From assembly GCA_040268355.1 (NCBI GenBank), contig JAWRIT010000077.1:1-43293 (forward strand): a stretch of DNA of 43,293 bases. The letters are read 5' to 3'. The position numbers and the translations under genes are program-made. This stretch comes from UBA1367 sp040268355 (GTDB lineage: Bacteria; Actinomycetota; Coriobacteriia; Coriobacteriales; Atopobiaceae). Of the stretch, positions 7,772-17,104 are shown in pieces. How positions within the stretch are numbered: position 1 is the first letter of the stretch; every line of letters starts with the position of its first letter. Below the pieces are notes generated by a model that had not been told where the DNA came from, ran no database searches, and worked only from the letters and a program-made list of their open reading frames with translations.

Positions 7772-10453
7772 ATGAAGGAGTACCTGTCGTCGTCCGACGA
7801 GGTCCTCGCGCAACATGGCGTGGACGTGGAGCACGGCCTTGCCAGCGCGCGTGCCTCCGAGCTGCTTGAGCAGCTCGGGCTCAACAAGCTGAAGGAGGCC
7901 GAGAAGACGCCGCTGTGGAAGCGCTTCTTCTCCATGATGGCTGACCCGATGGTCATCATGCTCATCATCGCGGCCGTCATCTCCGCCGCGACCGGCGTCG
8001 CCCAGGGCGAGGCCGACTTCGCCGACGTCTTCATCATCATGTTCGTCGTCGTGCTCAACTCGGTGCTCGGCGTCGTGCAGGAGTACCAGGCCGAGAACGC
8101 GCTTGCCGCGCTGCAGGAGATGAGCGCCGCGCAGTCCAAGGTCATCCGTGACGGGCGCCAGATCACCGTGCCCTCGGCCGATCTCGTCCCCGGTGACATC
8201 GTGGTGCTCGAGGCGGGCGACGCGGTTCCAGCCGACTGTCGCATCATCGAGTGCGCCTCGATGAAGATCGAGGAGAGCGCGCTCACCGGCGAATCCGTGC
8301 CTGCCGACAAGATCGAGAAGGTCCTCGGTCTTGCCGCCGGTACCGACGACGTGCCCCTGGGTGACCGTCGTAACATGTGCTACATGGGCTCCACCGTGGT
8401 CTACGGACGCGGTGTGGCCGTGGTTGTCGCCACCGGCATGCAGACTGAGATGGGCAAGATCGCCGACGCCATCGCGCAGGCGAAAGACGAGCTCACCCCG
8501 TTGCAGATCAAGCTCAACGAGCTCTCTGGCGTGCTCACCAAGCTCGTCGTGGGCATCTGCGCCATCGTCTTTGTCGTGGGCATGGTCCAGCACGGTGGCC
8601 TCGCCTTCTTCAACGACATGAACGTGGTGCTCAGCACCTTCATGGTCGCGGTCTCGCTGGCCGTCGCCGCCATCCCCGAGGGCCTGGTGGCCGTCGTCAC
8701 CATCGCGCTCTCCATCGGCGTCACCAAGATGAGCAAGCGCAACGCCATCGTCCGCAAGATGAACGCGGTCGAGACGCTTGGCTGCACGCAGGTCATCTGC
8801 TCGGACAAGACCGGTACCCTCACGCAGAACAAGATGACGGTGGTGCGCCACTACAGCGAGGACCAGAGCCGTCTCGTGCGCTGCATGGCCCTCTGCTCGG
8901 ACGCCAAGTGGGACCACATCGCGCAGCAGGCCGTGGGCGAGCCCACTGAGGCCGCGCTCGTGGCCGACGCCGCCAAGATGGGCTTTTCCTCCGGCGACCT
9001 TGACGCGGCCAACCCCCGCGTGGGCGAGGCCCCCTTCGATTCCGGACGTAAGATGATGTCCGTCGTCAACCTCTCGCCCAGGGGCGACTACGTGCAGCAC
9101 ACCAAGGGTGGTCCCGACGTCGTGCTCTCGCGCTGCACCAAGTTCCACACCGCCGAGGGAGACGTCCCCATGACCGACGAGCTGCGCGCCAAGATCATGG
9201 AGCAGAACAAGCTCATGGCCGACGACGCCCTGAGGGTCATGGCCGCCGCCCGTGTCAACCATGGCAAGACCGCCCCTGCCAGCTACGATGCCGCCGACCT
9301 TGAGAAGGACATGGTCTTCATCGGCCTGTGCGGCATGATCGACCCGGTTCGCCCCGAGGTCAAGGACGCCATCATGGAGGCGCACGGCGCCAGCATGCGC
9401 GTCGTCATGATCACCGGCGACCACATTGACACCGCCATCGCCATCGCCAAGGACCTGGGTATCGTCACCAGTCGCAAGCAGGCCATTACCGGCGCCGAGC
9501 TCGACAAGATCTCCGACGAGGACTTCGTCACCCGGGTCGAGGAGATCGGCGTCTACGCTCGTGTCCAGCCCGAGCACAAGACCCGCATCGTCGACACCTG
9601 GAAGAAGAAGGGCATGGTCGTTGCCATGACCGGCGACGGCGTCAACGACGCCCCCTCCATCAAGCGCGCCGACATCGGCGTGGGCATGGGCATCACCGGC
9701 ACCGACGTGACCAAGGGCGTTGCCGACATGGTCCTGGCGGACGACAACTTCGCCACCATCATCGGCGCCGTCGAAGAGGGTCGCCGCATCTACGACAACA
9801 TCCGCAAGGCCATCCAGTTCTTGCTCTCGTCCAACCTGGCGGAGGTCATCGCGGTCTTCGTGGCCTCCCTCATCGGCTTTGTCATCCTCGAACCCACGCA
9901 CCTGCTGTGGATCAACCTCATCACCGACTCGCTGCCCGCGCTGGCGATGTGCATGGAGGGGGCCGAGCCCGACATCATGAAGCGCAAGCCGCGAAACTCC
10001 ACCGACGGCATCTTCGCCAATGGCATGGGCATCGACACGCTCTTCCAGGGCGTCGTGATCGCGCTGCTTACGCTGGGCTCGTACTTCATCGGCCTCCATC
10101 ACGCCGGCGTCAGCGTCGCCGAGGCCGTCGCGAACGACCAGGCTGGTCTTGAGGGCATGACCATGGCGTTCCTCACGTTGTCCATGGTCGAGATGTTCCA
10201 CTCGCTCAACATGCGCAGCCGTCGCGGCTCCATCTTCAAGCTGCCCACGCAGAATGGCTGGGCGTGGGGCGCGTTCGCGCTCTCGCTGGTGCTGACCTAC
10301 ATCGTCATCGAGACGCCCCTGGCCCAGTTCTTCAACTTCACCGCGCTGGATCTGAGGCACTACGCGATGGCCGTGGGACTTGCGTTCCTGATCATCCCCA
10401 TCGTCGAGATCTACAAGGCCATCATGCGCGCCGTGGAGAGGCGCGACGCATAG
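7772..10453 (+). CDS. Calcium-type P2 ATPase (PMCA/SERCA-like)
   Basis: An 893-aa cation pump. In order: TGES actuator loop at 172-175, M4 motif IPEGL near 301-305, phosphorylation motif DKTGT with Asp345, nucleotide domain, the hinge GDGVNDAP from 621, and six C-terminal membrane segments. Ca2+-site residues expected for P2A pumps are present: Glu in M4, Asn and Glu in the M5 SSNLAE, Asn and Asp in the M6 NLITDSLP. The M8 Glu of SERCA is replaced (EMFHSLNMRS), as in one-site bacterial and plasma-membrane pumps. It probably exports Ca2+. ATG 7772 is chosen over upstream ATGs because AGGAGGAG at 7761-7768 precedes it. It stands alone between two hairpins. Confidence 0.9.
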   Translation: MKEYLSSSDEVLAQHGVDVEHGLASARASELLEQLGLNKLKEAEKTPLWKRFFSMMADPMVIMLIIAAVISAATGVAQGEADFADVFIIMFVVVLNSVLGVVQEYQAENALAALQEMSAAQSKVIRDGRQITVPSADLVPGDIVVLEAGDAVPADCRIIECASMKIEESALTGESVPADKIEKVLGLAAGTDDVPLGDRRNMCYMGSTVVYGRGVAVVVATGMQTEMGKIADAIAQAKDELTPLQIKLNELSGVLTKLVVGICAIVFVVGMVQHGGLAFFNDMNVVLSTFMVAVSLAVAAIPEGLVAVVTIALSIGVTKMSKRNAIVRKMNAVETLGCTQVICSDKTGTLTQNKMTVVRHYSEDQSRLVRCMALCSDAKWDHIAQQAVGEPTEAALVADAAKMGFSSGDLDAANPRVGEAPFDSGRKMMSVVNLSPRGDYVQHTKGGPDVVLSRCTKFHTAEGDVPMTDELRAKIMEQNKLMADDALRVMAAARVNHGKTAPASYDAADLEKDMVFIGLCGMIDPVRPEVKDAIMEAHGASMRVVMITGDHIDTAIAIAKDLGIVTSRKQAITGAELDKISDEDFVTRVEEIGVYARVQPEHKTRIVDTWKKKGMVVAMTGDGVNDAPSIKRADIGVGMGITGTDVTKGVADMVLADDNFATIIGAVEEGRRIYDNIRKAIQFLLSSNLAEVIAVFVASLIGFVILEPTHLLWINLITDSLPALAMCMEGAEPDIMKRKPRNSTDGIFANGMGIDTLFQGVVIALLTLGSYFIGLHHAGVSVAEAVANDQAGLEGMTMAFLTLSMVEMFHSLNMRSRRGSIFKLPTQNGWAWGAFALSLVLTYIVIETPLAQFFNFTALDLRHYAMAVGLAFLIIPIVEIYKAIMRAVERRDA

Positions 10454-10497
10454 GCTGGCGCCTGGTAGAGGGTCGCATTCCGACGTGATGCGTCAGG

Positions 10498-10540
10498 AGG
10501 TCCGCTCTGTGCTGTGGGATCCGCAGCAAAGAGCGGACCT
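10498..10540 (+). terminator. Terminator hairpin after the Ca2+ ATPase gene
   Basis: A perfect 11-bp stem (10498-10508 with 10530-10540), and the loop itself can pair as TGCTG/CAGCA around GGATCC. It is followed by TTCGCTTTG, only weakly T-rich. It lies 45 bases after the ATPase stop. Confidence 0.7.
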
Positions 10541-10626
10541 TCGCTTTGTACGGCAGGCTCTCGGACGGTCACACCCAGATCCCTGCGGCTTTGGGGCGAG
10601 TGCGCGCGGCGCAGAACTCGGCCCGC

Positions 10627-10632
10627 TATCAT
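10627..10632 (+). promoter_or_regulatory. Candidate -10 for rsgA
   Basis: TATCAT in the context CCGCTATCATAG, 41 bases before ATG 10673. The same GCTATCAT occurs before the phosphoglucomutase gene. No clear -35. Confidence 0.45.
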
Positions 10633-10672
10633 AGAAATCCCCTGACAGACGCGTGCAGACGAAGGAGCAGCC

Positions 10673-11872
10673 ATGGCCAAGAGGGCCAGGAAAGGCAAGA
10701 AGGCCAAGGTGCGGCGAGTGCGCAAGGTCCGCTCCGACCGAGCGCTCGATGCGCTTCCGGCCCTGGCGACCCTGACCGAGCTGCCCGCGTTCTCCCAGCT
10801 CCACGTGAGCGACCGGCAGCGGACGGCCTTTGAGGCGGCGCGAGAGCGCGCGCAGGCGGCAGGCGCGCCTGCCGAGGAGCTGGTGTGTGGCTGTGTCGTA
10901 CGGCTAGACCGAGGCTATCCTGCCATCATGAGCGAGAACGACACCTTCCGGGCGGAGTTTTCTGCCCGACTCACCAAAGGCGAGTTCTCACGCGTGGCCG
11001 TGGGCGACTGGGTGTGCGCCCGGCTGCCCCATGGTCATGAGATGGGTCGCATAGAGGAGATTCTCTCGCGAGAGAGCGACATCGCCCGCTGGCGTGGGGG
11101 CAACCGTGGCGAGCGGCAGACCCTGGCAGCCAACGTGGACCTGGTCGTCGTGGTGCAGCAGCTGGGCGAGCGTGAGGTGGACTTCGCCCGTGTCGCCCGC
11201 TCCGCGGTCATCGTCCGTGACTGCGGGGCAGACCTCGCCATCGTGGCGAGCAAGGCCGACCGGGCGGGTGCCACAGGCGTCGCGCGCGACCTTGCGGCAT
11301 TGCGTGAGGTGCTGGGTGATGACGTGCGGCTGGCGGTCACCATGGTCGGGGACGACGCAGACCGTCAGGCGGACGAAGTCGCCGAGGTGGCACGTCAACA
11401 TGGCGCGGGATTCGGGGAAGCAGGGGTGCGAGAGCTCGTGCCGGCGGGGACCATCGCCATCGTGCTCGGCGAGTCGGGGGCGGGCAAGTCCACCTTGCTG
11501 AATGCCCTGCTTGGCCGAGACGTGCTCGAGACGGGAGCCGTGCGCGCCTCCGATGACGCCGGGCGGCACACGACGGTTGCCCGCCGTATGGTGAGCGTGC
11601 CTGGCGCGGGGGTCATCGTGGACGCGCCGGGCCTGCGGAGCCTGCCGCTCGTGGGGCACGAGCATGGGCTGGCGCAGGTCTTTCCCGACATCTCCGAAGA
11701 GGCGGCGCACTGTCGCTTCCGTGACTGCACGCACACGCACGAGCCGGGCTGCTCGGTGCTCGCCCACGCCGAGACCCGGGGATACGCGGGGAGACGACTC
11801 GACGCCTACCTCTCCCTCGCGCATGAGATGCGCATTGCCAAAGACACGCTCGACCCAGACATCGTCCTGTAG
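10673..11872 (+). CDS. rsgA: Small ribosomal subunit biogenesis GTPase RsgA
   Basis: A 399-aa circularly permuted GTPase that checks late 30S subunit maturation. The N-terminus (1-35) is a basic Lys/Arg-rich extension, followed by an OB-fold region (about 60-140). The G motifs come in permuted order: G4 ASKADR near 192, G1 GESGAGKST from 266, G3 DAPGL from 317 (Ala where DTPG is usual). The C-terminal zinc finger has the pattern C-x4-C-x-H-x5-C (CRFRDCTHTHEPGC) near 347-360. ATG 10673 follows GAAGGAGCAG. The gene has its own promoter candidate and a strong hairpin after it, so it is probably monocistronic. Confidence 0.93.
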   Translation: MAKRARKGKKAKVRRVRKVRSDRALDALPALATLTELPAFSQLHVSDRQRTAFEAARERAQAAGAPAEELVCGCVVRLDRGYPAIMSENDTFRAEFSARLTKGEFSRVAVGDWVCARLPHGHEMGRIEEILSRESDIARWRGGNRGERQTLAANVDLVVVVQQLGEREVDFARVARSAVIVRDCGADLAIVASKADRAGATGVARDLAALREVLGDDVRLAVTMVGDDADRQADEVAEVARQHGAGFGEAGVRELVPAGTIAIVLGESGAGKSTLLNALLGRDVLETGAVRASDDAGRHTTVARRMVSVPGAGVIVDAPGLRSLPLVGHEHGLAQVFPDISEEAAHCRFRDCTHTHEPGCSVLAHAETRGYAGRRLDAYLSLAHEMRIAKDTLDPDIVL

Positions 11873-11892
11873 TCCGAAGTTCTCATCGTTGC

Positions 11893-11940
11893 AGGGACAG
11901 GGCCCCTTCCGCACGTCTGCGCGGATGGGGCCCTGTCCCT
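11893..11940 (+). terminator. Long terminator-like hairpin after rsgA
   Basis: A perfect 14-bp stem (11893-11906 with 11927-11940) with a 20-base loop that can itself pair (TCCGC/GCGGA). No T-run on either strand. It lies 20 bases after the rsgA stop. Confidence 0.7.
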
Positions 11941-12054
11941 GTGGCCACATGCGCCGCTCTTGGTGCAGGCCCATGCAACGCCTGTCAGCCAACTGCTGAA
12001 CGCCCAGGTCATCGACCAGGCACGACATGCCAGCGAGCGTGGGGCGAGCGTGCT

Positions 12055-12076
12055 GTGACGCAGGACGTTGCGTCAC
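12055..12076. promoter_or_regulatory. Palindromic site upstream of the Tad pilus operon, candidate operator
   Basis: GTGACGCA at 12055-12062 and TGCGTCAC at 12069-12076 form a perfect 8-bp inverted repeat with a 6-base spacer, about 90 bases before the first Tad gene. Size and spacing suit a dimeric regulator. The short stem and distance from rsgA make a terminator less likely. The remaining 11941-12165 shows no gene. Confidence 0.4.
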
Positions 12077-12165
12077 TTTCGACAAGCCGGGCGATGCGGT
12101 GATTCCGGGCGAGAATCCTGCGTATCGGGTCCCATGGCCCGGACGAGACGACCCCGGAGGAGCAG

Positions 12166-12864
12166 ATGACGAAACGCTTCAGGATCATCCTGTCAGCCGC
12201 CTGTGCCGCAGTGGCGCTGGTGGGATGCCTTGCGTATGCGCATGCGGTGCGCTCGCAGGCCGAGCGGGTTCGCGTGGAGGCGATCGAACGCTTCGGCGGG
12301 GAGGTGGCATCGCTCGTGGTGGCCGACGAGGCGCTCGAGGCAGGCGATGTGGTGAGCGAGCAGAACGTGTCGGTGCGTGACTGGGTGAGCGACCTCGCTC
12401 CGGAGGGGGCCGTCGCACGTCTTGATGAGGTCATCGGTCGTGAGCTGACCGTGCCGGTGGCCAAGGGCGCACCCCTCGCAGAGCTGAACTTTCGTGATGC
12501 CTCCGAGCTTGCCGATGTGCCGGCAGGACGGGTGGCGGTGGGCATTCCGGTGACGGATCGTCTGGGCATCTCGCATGGCGTCACGCGGGGCACCCATCTG
12601 AGTGCCTACGTCGTTGAGGACGACGCCCCGCGCCTGATCGCCTCCGATGTGGAGGCGCTCTCTGAGCTGGGGGCGACGAGCGGGCTTTCGATGGCGCAGC
12701 AGGTCACCGTGGCCGTGCTGCCCAAGGACGTGACGGCCATGCTGGGTGCCGCGTCCTCAGGCGACCTGCGGCTCGTCGTGCCGGCGGATGACGTGACCCT
12801 TAAGGCCGAGAACGACCGGCCCGAGCCGCCTGCTGAGGTCGCGCCGAAGAAGGGGGAGCGGTGA
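12166..12864 (+). CDS. cpaB: Flp pilus assembly protein CpaB/RcpC
   Basis: A 232-aa protein with one N-terminal membrane segment (about 6-28) and a SAF domain (about 45-110; EALEAGDVVSEQNVSVRDWVS is the usual SAF strand-turn pattern) followed by the RcpC-like domain. CpaB is an envelope component of type IVb Tad pilus machines; in a monoderm it would sit on the outer face of the membrane. It is the first gene of the operon, with GGAGGAGCAG before ATG 12166, and its TGA overlaps the next ATG by one base. It is shorter than many diderm CpaB proteins (about 250-300 aa). Confidence 0.85.
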   Translation: MTKRFRIILSAACAAVALVGCLAYAHAVRSQAERVRVEAIERFGGEVASLVVADEALEAGDVVSEQNVSVRDWVSDLAPEGAVARLDEVIGRELTVPVAKGAPLAELNFRDASELADVPAGRVAVGIPVTDRLGISHGVTRGTHLSAYVVEDDAPRLIASDVEALSELGATSGLSMAQQVTVAVLPKDVTAMLGAASSGDLRLVVPADDVTLKAENDRPEPPAEVAPKKGER

Positions 12865-14126
12865 TGACGGAGCTGTGGCTGGGCTTTGCGGCGGATGCGG
12901 GACGACGCGACGTGCGTGCGGCCCTGCGGCACATGGCTCCCGAGGCACGCGTGGTGTTCGTCCAGAGTCCCTGGGAGCTCCGCGAGCGCTTTCTTGACGA
13001 GGAGCCGCGACAGGTGGGGGCCATCGTCGGCGACACGGGCGAGGACGTCTCGGCCGTGAATCTGGCCGCCGCCCTCGTTCGAGACGGACGTGCGCGCGAG
13101 GTCGTGTTGGTGGCGCGTGGCGCCAGCGGCTCGTTGCGATCGAGGGCCGCACGTGCGGGCATCACGCGGGTGGTCGACCCTGCGAATGTGGCTCCGGCCC
13201 CCGGTCACGACGGTCCGTTGCCACGCCAGGTGCCACCGGCTCTCGTCCTTCCGAATGAGCCGTCCGTCCCGCTTGCGGTCGAGACGCATTCGTCGTCGCG
13301 GGTGGCGCCGGTTCTGGTGATCGCATCGGGACGTGGCGGAGTGGGCAAGTCGTCGCTCGTTGCCATGCTCGCCACCGTGGCGGGGGAGTGGGGGATGGAG
13401 GTCGCGGCGGTCGACCTGGACCTCTCGTGTGGCAACCTCCATACCTGCTTTGGCATCGTTCGCATCCCTGACCTCGCACAGATCGTCCGAGATGGTGCGA
13501 CGAACCCTCAGGACATGGGTCGCGTGGGCGCGCGCTGCTCCGAGCGGGTGCGGCTGTGGGGACCTTGCGAGCGACCTGAGATGGCGGAGGTGGTGATGCC
13601 CCACGTGGCGGAGCTGCTCTCCTATCTCTCGACGCGTTTCGACCTGGTGGTCGTTGACACTTCGACCACCTTCACCGATGCGGTCGCCCAAGCGGCGCAG
13701 GCCTGTGACCGACTGTTCGTGGTGCATGACGGACGGGTTGGGGCCGTCGCGTTGGCAGCGCGCATGAGCGCGCTTGCCGTGCGGCTTGGTGTGGCGCGCA
13801 CGCGCATCGTGCGGGTGGAGGATCTGGCAGATCCACGGGTCCGGCGCAGTCCCTTCGAGGGACGCGCCGAGGTGGGCCTGGAGACGGCACGTCTCTGCCG
13901 CGTCGTGGATGGTGGGGCGGAGGCAGAGGAGCTGCTCTTGTCGGGAAAGGTGTCCGAGCTGGTGTCCTGCGGCGGCGAGCTGGTGGACGACGTCTCGTCT
14001 CTGCTTGCGCAGACGCTCTCGGAGCTCGGCAGGCTTCCTGACAGCGATGCCGCTCGCAAGGCGGCCCAGGGTCCGACGCGTCGGCGCGGCCTGCAGCTCT
14101 TTGGCAAGAGGCGGGAGGTGCTCTGA
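12864..14126 (+). CDS. tadZ: TadZ/CpaE-like pilus localization ATPase
   Basis: A 420-aa protein. Residues 1-110 look like an atypical receiver domain (no clear phospho-Asp pattern), followed by a linker and a ParA/MinD-type ATPase starting near 150 with a deviant Walker A GRGGVGKSS (from 156), then VDLDLSCGNLH and a later VVVDTSTTFTDA Walker B region. TadZ proteins place the Tad secretion complex at the membrane or pole. The start ATG overlaps the cpaB stop, and its own stop overlaps tadA, so coupling is tight. Confidence 0.85.
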   Translation: MTELWLGFAADAGRRDVRAALRHMAPEARVVFVQSPWELRERFLDEEPRQVGAIVGDTGEDVSAVNLAAALVRDGRAREVVLVARGASGSLRSRAARAGITRVVDPANVAPAPGHDGPLPRQVPPALVLPNEPSVPLAVETHSSSRVAPVLVIASGRGGVGKSSLVAMLATVAGEWGMEVAAVDLDLSCGNLHTCFGIVRIPDLAQIVRDGATNPQDMGRVGARCSERVRLWGPCERPEMAEVVMPHVAELLSYLSTRFDLVVVDTSTTFTDAVAQAAQACDRLFVVHDGRVGAVALAARMSALAVRLGVARTRIVRVEDLADPRVRRSPFEGRAEVGLETARLCRVVDGGAEAEELLLSGKVSELVSCGGELVDDVSSLLAQTLSELGRLPDSDAARKAAQGPTRRRGLQLFGKRREVL

Positions 14127-15445
14127 TGTCGGTGCTGGAACGCGTGCGGGCACGCAAGGCGCAGGCAGGAGGAGACCTGTCCGCAGGATCCGCGCGCGAG
14201 CTCTTGCAGGCCCTGAAGCGCCAGCTCGTCGAGCGCATCGGGCTGGCGACGATGGCGGCGATGGTGGCCTCGCCCGACCTTGGGACCGTGCGGGCGGAGC
14301 TGCGCGTCGCCTGTCAGGCGATCCTCAACGAGGACCGCTACTCGCAGATCCCCGATGACGAGCGCGAGCGGATGATCTCCCAGGTGCTCGACGAGGTGGT
14401 GGGCCTGGGGCCCATCCAGCCCTTGCTTGATGACGACACCGTCTCCGAGGTCATGGTCAACGGGCCACATGAGCTCTATTTCGAACGTGAGGGTCTCCTC
14501 TACCGCAGTGCCGCGGGATTCGAGTCCGAGGAGCAGATCATGATGGCCATAGATCGCATTCTGGCACCGCTCGGCAGGCGTCTCGACAAGAGCTCTCCCA
14601 TCGTCAACGCCCGCCTCGCCAATGGGGACCGCGTCAACGCGGTGGCGCCGCCCATCGCCATCGACGGCCCCTCTGTCACCATCCGCAAGTTCTCGAATCG
14701 CATCACCTCGATGTCGCGGCTGGTCGAGCTGGGTTCGGTGCCCGCATGGTACGCGACGCTGCTCTCGTGGGCGGTGCGACTCCGGCAGGACATAGCCGTC
14801 GCAGGAGGGACGGGTTCGGGCAAGACGACGCTGCTCAACGCCCTCTCGTGCGAGATCGACCAGGGGGAGCGCATCATCACCATCGAGGACTCGGCAGAGT
14901 TGCGCCTTGATCCCGCCGCGCATGTCGTCCGCATGGAGGCCCGCGACGCCTCGATCGAAGGCACGGGCGAGGTGAGCATCCGTGAGCTGGTCAAGAATGC
15001 CCTACGCCAACGCCCTGATCGCATCGTGGTGGGTGAGGTGCGTGGTTCTGAGGCCATCGACATGCTGCAGGCCATGAACACCGGACACGATGGTTCGCTC
15101 ACGACCCTGCATGCCGGCACCGCCGAGGAGGCCATCCTTCGCTTGGTGCTCATGGCGCGCTTTGGGATGGACCTGCCTGCCGCGATCATCGAGGAGCAGG
15201 TGGCCACGGCCTTGGACCTGATCGTCATGTCGGCGCGTCAGCCAGACGGCTCAAGGCGTATCACCTCGCTCTCGGAGGTCATGCGTGGGGTGGGCGGCGG
15301 CGTGGAGCTCAGGCCGGTGGTGGCCTTCGATCGCACGGACGATCGGTGGGAGCTGCTGCGCGAACCGGCCTTCGTGGAGACGGGGATTCGCTGCGGGCAG
15401 CTTGGCGAGGAGGTGGTGGCGTCATGGAGGCACTCTGTCTGCTGA
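14126..15445 (+). CDS. tadA: Tad pilus secretion ATPase TadA/CpaF
   Basis: A 439-aa hexameric secretion ATPase of the type II/IV family that powers Flp pilus assembly. It shows an N-terminal helical domain, the VMVNGP motif of the N2 domain, Walker A GGTGSGKTT near 227-235, the Asp box ITIEDSAELRL, Walker B with IVVGEVRGSEA and the His box SLTTLHAGT. Length and motifs are normal for the family. The 3' end overlaps the next gene by 22 bases. Confidence 0.93.
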   Translation: MSVLERVRARKAQAGGDLSAGSARELLQALKRQLVERIGLATMAAMVASPDLGTVRAELRVACQAILNEDRYSQIPDDERERMISQVLDEVVGLGPIQPLLDDDTVSEVMVNGPHELYFEREGLLYRSAAGFESEEQIMMAIDRILAPLGRRLDKSSPIVNARLANGDRVNAVAPPIAIDGPSVTIRKFSNRITSMSRLVELGSVPAWYATLLSWAVRLRQDIAVAGGTGSGKTTLLNALSCEIDQGERIITIEDSAELRLDPAAHVVRMEARDASIEGTGEVSIRELVKNALRQRPDRIVVGEVRGSEAIDMLQAMNTGHDGSLTTLHAGTAEEAILRLVLMARFGMDLPAAIIEEQVATALDLIVMSARQPDGSRRITSLSEVMRGVGGGVELRPVVAFDRTDDRWELLREPAFVETGIRCGQLGEEVVASWRHSVC

Positions 15446-16359
15446 TGTGCGCAGCCGGCGTCGGAGGGGCCACGTGGTGTTTGGTAGGAGGGGTGCCCGG
15501 TCGCCATGCCTCTGGCTGGCTGCGACGGACGGCGCAGCGCCAGCTGCGAAGCCTCTGCCTGGTGATGGGTGGTCTTCCTCCTGCGAGGAGGCTGTTCGCA
15601 TCGCCTGCCTGGCAGGAGGTGGGCGATGCGGTCGCGCCTCTTCTGGAGCGCCAGGGGATCGAGGTGGACCAGGACGAGGCCTGCTCGCTGGTGTTGCTCG
15701 CCTCGATCGTCGGCTGCGGGCTGTTGGCAGCCGCGTCCCAGTCCCTTTTGGGTGCCGTCGTCGGCGTGCTCGCCGTGGCAGTGGCGGTGCCGCTTTGGGA
15801 CTCGTCACGACGCCGTGCGCGTCAGCGGGCGCTCGTCGACGAGATGCCCGAGGTCTTTCGCACGTTGGCCATGGCGCTGGCGTCCGGGGAGACCCTCACC
15901 CAGGCCATCGAGTACGTTGGCGTGCACGAGCAGGGCCACGCCGGAAAGGCGTTCGCCCGTTCGGCGCTTAGGCTGCGCTGCGGATCCTCCACCGAGGAGG
16001 CCATGGAGGGTCTTGCCGCAGAGCTTGATGCGCCCGGCGTCGGCCTGCTCACGACCGCCTTGATCATCTCCCAACGCACGGGAAGCCCTCTGCGCGAGCT
16101 CTTCCAGAGCTCCGCCCGCCTCGTTGAGCGACAAGGGGAGCTCGAGCGCCTGCTCGCGGTCAAGACGGCACAGGTTCGTCTCTCGGTGCGCATCGTGTGC
16201 CTGCTGCCGGCCGTCATCGTGGGCGTGCTCTCGCTGATATCCGTTGACTTCCAGCATGGCCTGGCAACGCCTGCTGGCACCGCGAGCGTGCTGGTCGCGG
16301 CGACGATGGACGGCCTGGCGCTGCTCGCCATCCGCTCGATCATGCGAGGGGTGCTCTGA
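15424..16359 (+). CDS. tadB: Tad pilus inner-membrane platform protein TadB
   Basis: A 311-aa protein with an N-terminal membrane segment, two further segments around 85-125, a cytoplasmic type II secretion F domain (about 145-275; MPEVFRTLAMALASGETLTQAI) and a C-terminal membrane pair. With TadC it forms the membrane platform that couples the TadA motor to pilin. ATG 15424 is chosen inside the tadA end because GAGGAGGT at 15407-15414 precedes it. The stop overlaps the tadC start. Confidence 0.85.
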   Translation: MEALCLLMCAAGVGGATWCLVGGVPGRHASGWLRRTAQRQLRSLCLVMGGLPPARRLFASPAWQEVGDAVAPLLERQGIEVDQDEACSLVLLASIVGCGLLAAASQSLLGAVVGVLAVAVAVPLWDSSRRRARQRALVDEMPEVFRTLAMALASGETLTQAIEYVGVHEQGHAGKAFARSALRLRCGSSTEEAMEGLAAELDAPGVGLLTTALIISQRTGSPLRELFQSSARLVERQGELERLLAVKTAQVRLSVRIVCLLPAVIVGVLSLISVDFQHGLATPAGTASVLVAATMDGLALLAIRSIMRGVL

Positions 16360-17003
16360 TGGCCGCGCGGGAGCTGCTGTGGTGCGTCGTGGTGGCACTC
16401 GGTTCGTTTGGGGCGACGTTCGTGGCGCTGGGCCTACGTCGGGAACGAGGGCGAGGGCATGCGTCGGCGGATCTCACGGGTGGCCTGCGCGCGGCGATGG
16501 AATCGCTGCCGGTGGTCGCGACCCTGCGCGAGCGTGCCGAGCGGGCCCATGTCAGAGCAGACTGCCTGCGACAGATGCCGGTCATGCTTGACGTCGTGAC
16601 GCTCGGCCTCTCGGCGGGGCTGTCGTTCGACTCGTCGCTGGAGCTGTACTGCCAGCGCTACCAGGATCGCCTGGCACGCGAGCTTGGCGGGGCCATGCTC
16701 GCGTGGCGGTTGGGCACCTGCGGGAGGGAGGAGGCCATAGGCGAGCTGGCTCGCCGACTGGACGTTTCGGCGCTCGATCGCTTTGCGGGCGTGGTCTGCC
16801 AGGCGTTGGCGTTTGGGGCACCCCTCGCGACGACACTCGAGCAGCAGGCCCAGGCGATTCGCGAGGAACAACGCGCGCAGATGGAGGAGGAGGTCGAGCG
16901 GGCGCCCGTCAAGATGCTCATTCCTCTTGGGACGCTGATCGTGCCCGCGATGCTGCTCTCGATTCTGGGGCCGCTTCTGGGGGCGTCACTCACCGTTGGG
17001 TAA
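16359..17003 (+). CDS. tadC: Tad pilus inner-membrane platform protein TadC
   Basis: A 214-aa protein with an N-terminal membrane segment (about 5-27), a T2SS F domain (RQMPVMLDVVTLGLSAGLSFDSSLELY near 68-95) and a C-terminal hydrophobic hairpin ending near the last residue. It is the smaller partner of TadB. The ATG overlaps the tadB stop, which keeps TadA, TadB and TadC in fixed ratio. Confidence 0.85.
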   Translation: MAARELLWCVVVALGSFGATFVALGLRRERGRGHASADLTGGLRAAMESLPVVATLRERAERAHVRADCLRQMPVMLDVVTLGLSAGLSFDSSLELYCQRYQDRLARELGGAMLAWRLGTCGREEAIGELARRLDVSALDRFAGVVCQALAFGAPLATTLEQQAQAIREEQRAQMEEEVERAPVKMLIPLGTLIVPAMLLSILGPLLGASLTVG

Positions 17004-17104
17004 GGAGACCCGATCTCGTGCCATGTGCGTGTTCGGTCACGCCGCGGCGGGGCACCCGTCGAAGAAAAAGGACAGGGGACGTACGACGAAAGGAAGGAAG
17101 CGTC

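Noticed and set aside
7454..10360. A 968-codon open frame on the - strand, antisense to the Ca2+ ATPase gene
   Set aside because: The peptide is rich in His, Asp, Gly and Val without any domain, and it mirrors the conserved ATPase frame. High GC leaves long antisense frames open.
12606..14153. A 515-codon open frame on the - strand across cpaB and tadZ
   Set aside because: Antisense shadow of two recognised Tad genes; Arg/His/Pro-rich with no domain.
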